A stretch of DNA of 64,000 bases from Euborellia annulipes (Eukaryota > Arthropoda > Insecta > Dermaptera > Anisolabididae). A program made the position numbers and the translations under genes. The notes beneath the pieces were generated by a model that saw nothing but the letters and a program-made list of their open reading frames with translations, searched no databases and had not been told where the DNA came from. The stretch's first letter is position 1, and each line of letters begins with the position of its first letter. The stretch lies in NCBI GenBank assembly GCA_023213315.1, contig JAKCPI010010597.1, forward strand, positions 1 to 64,000. The letters are read 5' to 3'. Below, piece by piece: positions 44,105 through 55,100 of the stretch.

Positions 44105-44706
44105 TACTTTCTCTTACCTCTATATATGTTAATATATAGAGAGAGAAAGTATTGTATTCATGTCAAAAATTCGATGTCGAGATTTTGATGGATATACACG
44201 TTTTGAGGCCCCCTGAATCCAAAAAAGTGGTTTTCGCGAAGTGGTCTGTCTGTTGTGTGTGTTCAATATTAAGCATGAAGGAATTGAGGCTGAAATTGTA
44301 TATTTAAGTTAGACTCCCACCTGGAGCGTGAAAATAAGCTTTTAAACAAAATCGGCCAAAAACTACTTTACTGATGTACTTTTTCAGTTTTTTTTGATTT
44401 TCTCAAAATTCACTCTAAACGATTTTGATTAACAAAAATCAATTATTTTTTAGATACTCTTTAAAATGTATATTCTCATTTTGCCCTCAAAATTGTTTGA
44501 AGCACACTTTACTCTTGTACTTCATAGGAGAAATGGATGCCATTAACATTTTCCCATGTTTATAAATTTTACATCTTGAATTAAAATGTACCGTACTATC
44601 GGAAACTAAATATATCTCGACACAAAATCTGGTGTGACAAGCACAGAACACAACTTTCGATTACCGAAGGTTGTATGCTGTGCGACCAGTTACACCAGGT
44701 TTTTTT
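44105..44706 (-). mobile_element. Family R full-length copy
   Basis: Reverse orientation: short terminal hairpin (actttctcttacctctatat ... gagagaaagta) at the left and long hairpin (aatctggtgtgacaagcaca ... gaccagttacaccagg) at 44626-44700. One of the best copies for defining the consensus. Confidence 0.85.
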
Positions 44707-45303
44707 TTGTTTGTCTTAAAATATATAAAATATCTAAAAACAAACACTTTTAATCAAGATGAAAAGAAAATCCTCGGCTGTCTTCTCGCCGTCTCTCTTT
44801 CCAGACGTTTTTTTTTTTTTTTTTTTTTCTGATAAATAAAGAAAGGCTAATTTAATCAGTTTAATGATTGAAAATATCTCCAGGGTGAAAAAAGATTATA
44901 TATTTAAAGACACACGTGTTCGTTGGTTGGCTGGTTCGTTTTAGAGTCAGTCGCAAGCCATCAAACCATCTAAAGACTTTAACGAGGAGGAGAAGAACTT
45001 TTATTCAAAAGACTCTATTCTTAGCACCAGAGAGTTTCTATTTCAGTGTTCGTTTTGTTAGAATAAGAAAAAGAAACATGCATTACTTTTCATGTTTTTA
45101 AACAATTTTCTTTTTTTTTCCATTATTGATTACCTACTCAAATGATATCTTTAAATCCTTAGCGAAATGAATTAAAACAGAATTAAGGAGTCATTTAATG
45201 TTGTAAATAATCGTTTGAGCTAATCATTGCTAATGCGAACTTGTAAAAAATCTTTTTGGAAAATACATATAGGGGTTTTTAGATGCCAAAAAACACATTT
45301 AAA

Positions 45304-45920
45304 AAAAATCTGGTGTGACTGGTCGCACAGCACACAACTTTCTCTTACCTTCGGTATTCAAAAGTTGTGTTCTGTGCTTCTCACACCAGATTTTTTATGT
45401 CGACATATATTTAGTTTCCGACAGTACGGTACATGCCAATTTCAAGAGGTAAAATTTATAAGAATGGGAAAATATTTATATTTTGTTACGATGGCAACCA
45501 TTTATCTTATCTTTCCTATGAAGTACAAGAGTAAAGTGGTCTTCAGAAGATTTCAATGACAAAATGAAAATATACATTTTAAAGAGCATCTAAAAAATAA
45601 TTGATTTTTGAATTTTAATCAAAATCGTTGGAGCGAATTTTGAGAAAATCGAAAAAAATTGAAAAAGTGAATCAGTAAAGTACTAGTACTCTTTGGTCGA
45701 TTTTGTTCAAAAGTTTATTTTCACGCTCCAAATGGGTGTCTAAATTAAATATAAAATTTCAACCTCCTAGCTCTTTTTGTTCTTGAGATATTTTGTTCAC
45801 AGACAGACAGAATTCAGGGAATCTCAAAACGTGTTTATCCATCAAAATCTCGACCTCGTATTTTTGACATCAATCCAATACTTTCTCTCTATAAATTAAC
45901 ATATATAGAGAGAAGAGAAA
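45304..45920 (+). mobile_element. Family R full-length copy
   Basis: Long hairpin atctggtgtgactggtcgca ... gtgcttctcacaccagattt (45308-45393), linker with tagtttccgacagtacggta, core gtacaagagtaaagtggtct, and terminal hairpin actttctctctataaattaa ... gagaagagaaagta. Inverted relative to 44105-44706, 600 bp apart. Confidence 0.85.
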
Positions 45921-46079
45921 GTAATATTTACCCCTGTATATTATGCATAACTGGAACAAAAGATGTTAAATTTGGTTGCCTAACTCAAGGCGTATTTTTA
46001 TACCATTTTTCTTGACTTGTTCAATGAAATATCACTTTCATATTAAAATTGAATTCATTATTAACAAACTATTATTCAA

Positions 46080-46290
46080 TTTTACTTACTCTTACACTAT
46101 ATATGAAATCTATAGGGAGAGAAAGTATTGCGATCATGTCAAAAATTCGATGCCGAGATTTTGACGGATATACACGTTTTGAGGTCCCCTGTGTCCAAAA
46201 AAGTGGTTTTCGCGACATGGTCTGTCTGTGTGTGTGCTGTTAACAAAATATCTCAAGAATGGTAGGAGTTAGGAGGTTGAAATTTTATAT
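46080..46290 (-). mobile_element. Family R copy, truncated
   Basis: Short hairpin (ttacttactcttacactata ... gagagaaagta), then atcatgtcaaaaattcgatg ... tggtctgtctgtgtgtgtgc. The hairpin end is missing; the copy stops where a twin-palindrome fragment (46310-46450, gctgacgtttctttaac) begins. Confidence 0.75.
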
Positions 46291-46903
46291 TTAATTAGTG
46301 TGAGCTGAGAAGATCTTGTAGTAAGGAATAAAGAAAGAACGAACGCAGTTATTTTTATTTCGTTTATTAGGCACTTCAAGCTGACGTTTCTTTAACTTTG
46401 CCACTCACTGTACAATTTTGACATCTGACTGATTGCGAATCTTGTTTCACTCATCACTTCAGATCCTGGAAAAACCTAGAGAATCATTATATTATGCAGA
46501 TGATTAGAATTTTTTTTTTTAGAAACATCTACCTTTCGCGTGCCATAAACTCTTGCGTGTCTTAAGTTACCAACCCTTAATACTTATACCCACCAAGAAA
46601 ATTTTAAATGCAACACCCCATTTTTTATAACTATTTTTTATTCTATTTATTTCTATAGATTTTTTCGGCACCGTTAATTAATATTTTTAATATAAACGGA
46701 TTATCTAGATCATGACTCAATTAGCATAACCTTTAAATCATAAGCGTTAAATAATAATATAAAAAATATTCAAATTTTTATAGTGATCTTTTACACTAAA
46801 TATTCACTTAATTGAATGAATTAAACAAACCTCATTCTATTATATTCGCTGGAACATTAATCCAATTTCCTTATTCTAATAATATTCGTTATTTGAATTT
46901 TAA

Positions 46904-47492
46904 CCGACTGCCAACTACGAGATAACTCGTATATTGTTTTTGCTAGGACGCCGACTACGAGTTATCTCGTACTGTGTTTACTTGCCATTGTCGGTAGCTA
47001 CGCTTAAACTCGTAGCATATCAGTGCTAATATGGATAGATGGCTTCTGGGAAGAGAACAAAAAATCAATGTTGGCGACATGAACAGAAATTTTTTTTCAG
47101 TCAGTGGTCTTTTCTTATCCATATTGGTTTCTTGATAATTTAATTTTAACAATAATTATAAAACACACTCAAGAAAGACGTAAATGTGAAGCACTCGACA
47201 ATATCTGATATACTACTGACGAATATGAACACATATATCTGATTCAGCTTTAGCGAAGCGACAAGTCTAAACTTGTCTGTGTACGAATTAACTCGTAGTT
47301 GGCTTCCGCGAAGAGATTTCTGTTACATAAGCCAACTACGAGATAATTCGTAGGCCTATTTTTTTAAAAAATACATTTTCTATGCTTTTGATGATTACTA
47401 TGTAATATAATTATAGTCTTTAATAATATAAAATGATTAAATGCAATTGGCTTTTAGACCGGAATTTGAGAATGGTCGTGGCAGTCAACGTG
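46904..47492. mobile_element. piggyBac-like MITE with TACGAG palindromes
   Basis: Flanked by TTAA (46900-46903, 47493-47496). Ends CCGACTGCCAACTACGAG and, inverted, CACGTTGACTGCCAC share GACTGCCA. Four imperfect palindromes of type TACGAGATAACTCGTA lie at about 46915, 46954, 47283 and 47335. No transposase. Confidence 0.7.
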
Positions 47493-47499
47493 TTAACTC

Positions 47500-48200
47500 A
47501 CTGATAACCTTTTGATTCTATTTTATATTTGTTTTATCATTTTTATATTTTTGTTTTTTTTACTCTGCGGTGCTTTTTGTTTATCTTTCTTATTCGTGTC
47601 TCTTTGAATAAATATTTTTCAAGTCATTTTTAAATATAGAATTAATTTTTCCTTTAAAAAAATTGATGTAACCATTACATAATCGATGTGTAAGGTATAT
47701 TTTTCTTTTAAGTTGGCAAAACATGGTTTAGTTTTGCTAAGTTAACGATAATCCATTGTTGAAAATGAATAATTTTCCAATTGTTATAAAATGATGACAC
47801 CCCATATTCATAATTTTCTTCAAAAGAAATCCTCACCAAGAGAAAAAAATATTGAATTTTTTTACTCAAATTAATTTAGGCAAAGTTGGTTCCACTTTGA
47901 CCCCATCGTTCTATGGAATAATTCTATTTAATATTTGAAATTTATATAATAAACAATGAGTTCGTTCAAAAATAAGGATAAGAAGAAGGGCAAAGTCTCT
48001 CTTTAATTCATAATCTGACTCATAACAATTTTTTCAAGATATATATACACTTGGTGTATATTTCTTATTAGTATGTGTCATTATTTAGATGGATAACACT
48101 AAGTAATAATGAGAAAAATAAAATATTAACAGCATTGAGCCGATATTAAAATTAGAAAATCCCTGAAAGAATTCTGAATACTGAATTCAGGGAACAAATA
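47500..48200. other. AT-rich, no gene seen
   Basis: No exon or repeat recognised. Confidence 0.4.
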
Positions 48201-48280
48201 ATTATACTAAAATTCTTTTTAAAGTTTAAAACAAGTTTCGGTTGAAACTCATGTTACGGTCGGATCCTAATTTTAAGTTT

Positions 48281-48316
48281 CTGAGGATGGGTGACGTATA
48301 GTCCCCGAAACGTAGA
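48281..48316 (+). ncRNA. Solitary hammerhead-like core
   Basis: ctgaggatgggtgacgtata then gtccccgaaacgtagacatt. GGG-GAC can pair with GTC-CCC around gtata. The triplet after the core is GTA, which is acceptable for hammerhead cleavage (NUH). Activity unproven. Confidence 0.4.
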
Positions 48317-48799
48317 CATTGGAAATAATTGTTCAAGAGAATTTTATTCAAAAGTTATTTGTATTATTTGACTTGGAAATACTATAAATATTTTCTCTCA
48401 AATTCAAATTCTCTTATTTTTATTTTTTATATTGTCAGGAAGAAATGATATTTTTTTAAAGAATTCAGTGATTAATAGGAAGTTTGAATATTTGATACTC
48501 ATTATAGTAGAAGAATAATGAATTTTGTTTTTCTCGTTTCTTTCAAAGGAACAAACAAACATGACATTCGCTTGATCCTTTAAAAAAAAAACAGCATAAT
48601 TAAATAAATTTGCTGAATTTTAAATAACGAAACAAAAAATGTTATATAAGGGATAACTAGAGGTCGCCAATCCACATGCCTTCCAGGTGTGTTTAGAAAA
48701 ATTGTCCATATTACCATGCCTCCCTTCGTTGATCCTTTTTGAATTGAATCCCTCCCCTTGAAGTTGAAGGGCGATCCCTTCACGAGGAAAGAAAGAAAA

Positions 48800-49161
48800 C
48801 AAGAGCCAGTCAGTCAGTCGCATTCTTTCTTTAGCGATAGAAGCGAATGTTCGTCAATGCGTGTTAGTGATGGTGTGTGAGTGGTGAGTGTCTCCGTCGC
48901 AATGCGCACGCGTGTGCCTCAGTGGCCCCGTCTGCATTCACAACTCAACTTCAGTGCCGTCCGGGCATTCGTATCAATCCTTTTGTTTTGATTTTACATT
49001 TGACAGCTAATGATCATTTGTGATTACCTTTCGATGGCGAGAGGCACGGATTATTTACTCCATTCTGGGACTCTGGATCAGATGCTGCTCTTTGCTCTGA
49101 GATCAGAAGTCGATTAAAGTCGCTTCCTTTGGAACATGCTCTTTGTCTGGGGTGAGGGACC
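48800..49161 (+). promoter_or_regulatory. Putative promoter and 5' UTR of the 49162 exon
   Basis: Three overlapping TCAGT initiator matches (gtcagtcagtcgcattc, about 48808-48822) precede a locally GC-richer leader (acgcgtgtgcctcagtggcc) leading into the exon at 49162. Confidence 0.4.
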
Positions 49162-52109
49162 ATGGGCAATGTCCTACATAGGAACGTCGCCACTTTGCCC
49201 TGCCTCAAGAGCAAGATCGCCAAAGGGGTGAGTGTGAGGCCGAATTTTATATTTCCCAACTGTCAGAGTAACGAGGGCCCGCCGAAACGGCAGTATCGAT
49301 CCTCTCTTTCTCTCTTGTTGTTCCCTGTTCTGCCACAACTTGCTACTTGGTGTCGACTCACCTGATAATTAAAATGACTTATCATAGATATTTTTAGAAA
49401 TTATTTTAAATTGACTTCAATTGTCCATCATTTACACGTGAACAGTTTTAGAGAGAGAGAATCTAAAAGCTTACCTATTATAAAAAAAATCATTCATTCA
49501 TTCATTAACATTCCCTTTAACCAACCATCAAAAACAAACTTTCAACAGTCTCTCTATACTTTCGCGAATCTATTGTTATATCCAAATATAACGTATCTTT
49601 TGTATTTGCCAATTCCTTAAATGAAAAACAATCAAAATTGTCGTTCGTCTAGGAATGTAACATTCCCTTTTAGTTACGGTTTGTCGGAAGAAGAATCATA
49701 GGACGGACAAAGAGAGAAATGACATTTACTAATTAATAAAAGCTCTATGGACATTGTTGACCTTTCAAACTTTAATAAACAACTTCATTTGAAAATAGTT
49801 ATTTATATTCAAATACATTCGATTTTAAGATATTTTTTGTTGTTATATTCACACTTATTAGACTGACATCCTGCTAATCCAAAACCATTGTTGACCTTTC
49901 ATTCTTTAATAGAATTTTTTGTAGCTACATTCACACTTATTAGACTGCCATCCTGCTGATCTAAGACCATTGTTGACCTTAAACTCTTTAATAGACAACT
50001 TCGGAAATTATTTTATTTAGATTTTAAGATATTTTCTGTGCTACGTTCACACTTTTATCCATTGAACCGCCCATCCTTCTGTTCAATGGTCATTGTTGAC
50101 CTTTCACACTTCTGAAATTTTCACTTGAAATAGTAATTTTCAATATTTAGACAAAAATACTTATAGTGGGTGTCTATTGTTTTTAAAATAGAAATTTGGA
50201 ATGACCTCAGGTGCGGAAAAATCCATTAAACAAATTGAAAAATAAAAAATCTTCAGCTCCATGTACGAGATGGAGGATTATTTTAAAAAATCTCGACACT
50301 CTATTTTAATATTATTAACTTCTACAATTTTCCACTTTAATTTAATTAACAATAATAGATTTTCATTATTTAATAAACGCAACAATGACCAGGAAACAAA
50401 GAATATAAAATAGATTACTTGTTCTAAAATCCTTTTTTTAAACCTTAAATTGTTCTTTAGATTGCGATTAAAGCCGAATCAATTGCTTTTTTTTAGTGAT
50501 AAAACCTTTTAAGTGATGAAATTTGATTACTTTGCGTGTTTGTGAGTAATATAATCTAAAACTTCTCTTAACTTGTTTAAAAATTAATTTTTAATTTAAC
50601 GGAAGCTTTAATATACAATTTGATTTTAAATAAACAAATTTCACTTATTTAAAATAGAAGAGGTACTTACTTAAAAAAAAAAAAAAAATTACATAAGTGA
50701 ATTTTCTCTTTAATCTGTAAATATCATCATAAGTTAATAAACCTTCTATTGCTTGATTAAAACAAAATGGTAGAACGCCAAAAATTACATTTTCAATAAA
50801 TACCGTCACTTTTATTTTAATTTGTAAAAAATATTCAATAATTTTATTAACGAATATTTTTTTTTTACAAATTAGGGCGGCTACACACGTAACTGCAAAC
50901 TTGACAAGCATGCACGTGCATCCTTTTGTACTGTACAACCAAACTGTAGCATCTGTAGGAGAATTTTGCGAAAGCATTGTAATTGTGCAAGCCGCTTGAT
51001 GTTCGATTGACTTTTAATCATGCACAAGCAAAACTCTCCGCGATTTTATAGACATCTTGACATTTGATATTTATTTAATGTATATGAATTCATTTAAAAT
51101 TTCAATTAAAATATTAATAATTTTTGTATCTCTGTAAAAAGCAAGTGAGTATTTCTTGTTATCTTCGGAGTTTGACATTTTTAGGTTAATTTTCGGCATA
51201 AGCTGTTTCTTACACAAGCATACTGGTGCCGTGTGGTGCATCCTGGTACAAAAATTTGCACATGCATGCTTGACAAGTGTGCAGTTAGCCGCCTTTAGAA
51301 ATTCTGCATTTCTTTGAGCAAATCAAATTTGATCCATTTTTTTTTACCAATGAATATAAAATAAGATGACCAATTATTAGGAGTACAGAAAGAAATTTTA
51401 GTAAAAAAAAATATATATAATAATTAATTAGTTGAGGTGGTGAAACGTAAACCATATTTTTCTGATCTGTGAATTTTCTTGATTAATACTGAATTTTCTT
51501 CCATTTCCAATAAAGTAGCCATGTCGGAACAATTTGCGTCCTGTATTTTGAATTTCACTGTTGATATTGCAGCTAGTGTTAATTTATACATTCAAAACAG
51601 TATTACTGTAATGCAATATAGAATTGTTCAAATTTTTATTAGAGCCCTTATTTTGTATTTAACTTGAAATCTTTGTTTATATCAGCCAACAGGTAAATTT
51701 AATCTTCTTAATTTTTATTTTGAAATAAAAATAATGTGTCTTCTATTTTTTCTCTCCCTGAGAGGCAGATTCCCTCTCCGTTTTGGATGATCCATCGTTT
51801 CCTCTTTCTAATTGAAAGCCCTTAATAAGGAAACGAACCTTAATAAATAAATATTCCGTAAATTTTAATGGTTATCTCTACTTTAAAGGAGACCATTAAT
51901 TCATTGACCTAGAGCAAAAGAGGATTTTCGTTTGTTGCTCAGGGTGGGAGGGGGGGTATCGATTGTATAATTTTGAAGCCAGTTAGTTAAAGGGGAAAAG
52001 TAGAACCCGCCCCCTTCTCTCTCCGCTTCTTCCGTATTATTATTACAATAACCCCTCATATAAACTTTCCACTTGTGTCTGGAAAAAGTTTAAATGATTT
52101 GGGAAGCGT

Positions 52110-52146
<37 letters not shown>

Positions 52147-55100
52147 ATTGAAAAAATAAAACTCGATTGATGTGTGAAACGGAAAATCATTTATCTTGAT
52201 TGTTAATTATTCATTGTTAAATTTGCTATTAGATATATTTAAAATTTTGAAATTTTTCCTTAAGGTGCGCGTCTCGGAAAACCGTTAGAACACGATTGAC
52301 TCGAGGCGGCACCAGATGGCGTTAGTGTTCCCCCATTAGAATACACGCAACTTGATCCATTTCATTCTAGACTTTCCAGCTAATTAATTAACGGTAAATA
52401 ATTGATTATTTTTTAACACAATGATTACTAATTTAATTATCTACAACTTATAGAGCTCCTTTTTTTAAATATCTTTTATTTAATGCGATTAATCTAAAAA
52501 AAATTTTTTTTTTTTTGAAAATCAAAAAAAGGGCTTCTATAAGTTGTAGATATTTTAAATAGCTTTAATTTAAAAAAATTTGAGGTCGATAGCTTCAAAA
52601 TTGTGGCCGCTGGAAAGTCCCAAAATTAGCACCCCGAGACGCGCACCTTAACCAGAGACTATAGGATCTCTTTTATTTGGAAGAGAGACAAACTTTAAAA
52701 GACCATATTAATACCGCTCTACTATAATAATAATATATGAAATTTGTCATAAAAATGACTTCATATTAAATATAGGGTAAGAGAAAGTAAAAAAATTAAT
52801 TTAATTTATAAATCGCCTGGTAATTAGATGAACACACAAACAGATTCTAATGTCGGTTGCCTAACTTATAGGAACTCATGTTTTTTTATTTTTATTTAAA
52901 TTAAAAGCATTACATGAGCATTATATTTTATTTTTTTTATATTTAAATAAAAAAATGTACAAATAAAATTTTCTCCCATTATTTAACGTGATTTTCCGAC
53001 AAAATGGGTTTTTGAAATTTCTTTAAATAGGGTCTATCCCATAACAGATTTTTTTCTCAATCGAAAACTTTTTCAAAAATATAACAATCGGATACCTTTA
53101 GGTTACATTTATTTATTTATTTTTAATAACAAATTATCCAAGATCAGGCTTTAAGGTAGGACAGACGGACACGTTGAGTTGCGTTGATTTATTTCCCTTT
53201 CACCAGCCAATCTTCCCTTTTATGGTAATAATAGCCTGTTGGTTTATTATACAATACAATAAAACATTATTTTGTCAGCATATTGGTATGTTATATTATA
53301 AAAAAAGCATAATGATCTGAATAAAATTTGTAATTTTGCTTTAATACGACTCCCTAGAGAATTAGCTATTGATTTTAATGCAGTATGAATCATATTGGAA
53401 GGAGAGCCCTTAAAGGTTGGAACTCTCAATTCCCCTCAGGATGTATAAAATGTTTCAAAAGGCATGTTCCAATCATCAGTCAAATGACATTTCTAAAGTC
53501 ATTATTTATATAACTAAAAATAACTTGTGTTTTAAAATCATCTTCATCTTAAAAGCTAAATTAACTAATTTTTTTTTTGAGTATAGGAGACTTTACAGCC
53601 AAGGAATTAAATCAAAAACTTTTATTTAATTGTTAACCGTCGACGTTTCGTTCGCACTCACCACCTTCCTCAGGACGTTAGAATACAAGATTAACAGTAT
53701 TATATTTAATTATCATTGCAAATTATACAATATTTATTTAAGCTATACGATATGTATTAATAGTGACTTGCTCGCTTAGGGCTTCTTACAATCAATGGTC
53801 CTAGGACCATTGGACCCTTGGGACCATTGATTGTAAGAAGTCCTAATCGAGCAAGTCACTCTTAATACATATAGCTTAAATAAATATTGTATAATTTGCA
53901 ATGATAATTAAATATAATACTGTTAATCTTGTATTCTAACAATTAATCGTCCTGAGGAAGGCGAGTGATGTCGACGATATTTAATTCCTTGGCTGCAAAG
54001 TCTCCTATACCCAATTCAAAGTCAAAAAAGCCACTTCTCATCACTAGTTGAACAAATTTTTTTGTCTCCTTAAAAAATTTTATATTTATTATATTATGTA
54101 TTTTCTTATGTAGGAAAGACTGATGATGGGAAAATAAAGTTTTCCCGAAACGTCTCGTTAATTGTAATATAATCGGAGGCTTTAATTTTTGGATTTTAAA
54201 GATTATTTTAAAATTTTATATTTTATAATATTATTAATTATTATTAAATTGATATATTTTTTTATGAGAATAGGAGAGATTTTCATTTGCATTCTCTAAT
54301 AATGCAAAGAATACGTGAATGTCTTCTCATTGTTAACATCGCCAGACTGACAATTGCAAAGAATACTAAAGATCTTATCATTTATAAAAGTAAATATATA
54401 CTAATATTAAAAATATTAGAGAGAATATAATGTTATTTTAAATTATTAAACATAAATAAAAAAAAATTTTCATTAACAAGCAAAACTTCGATGAGTTACT
54501 TCATCAATCACTAGTGGTTCATTAATATTCACTAATATTGCAAAGAATACATAAATCATTTCTAATATCTTCATACATTTCCCATGGGTGAAATCGTAAC
54601 TTCAACAATCAATAACTCAAAAAGTTATAGAAATTTCGGGACGAAAATCATTTATCCCTTTAAGGTTCTCTTTAAGCATACAAAATTTGGTTTCGAAATT
54701 CCAAGGGGAAGTTGCCTAAATAAAGCGTGACAGACCGACGAACATTAGCGAATTATATATTTAGAATACCTTGACTTCAATCAACTTTAACGTCAAGAGT
54801 TCAATATTCCAATTTTTCGTAAATGATAGGCTGTCGCGTTAAAGTCTGAGAAATATTCAATATAGAGATGATTGTTATCTCAAATATGCACTTATTATCA
54901 GTTTTTAATTAATATTGAATTTAGATTAGAGAGAGAGAGAGATAGATGTAAATTTAATAACCCATTTCGATAAGGAGGCGAATGTGTAAATTGATATTGA
55001 AAGCGGATTCCGAGGAATTGAATGTTGTTTCCCAGCCTCCGTGGGAAATTGTCTTAAGAACAAGAACAAGATCGTCGTCTTTCTCATTATTAGTCCATTT

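Noticed and set aside
44916..45101. 61-codon plus-strand frame after a tcagtcgc motif
   Set aside because: An initiator-like motif is present, but no donor in a usable phase and no recognisable peptide.
44105..45920. Family R as a Helitron
   Set aside because: No TC start, no CTRR end with the hairpin a few bases inside, and it has hairpins at both ends.
47000..47150. Minus-strand 65-codon frame in the 47-kb MITE
   Set aside because: Lies wholly inside the TTAA-flanked element and has no transposase similarity.
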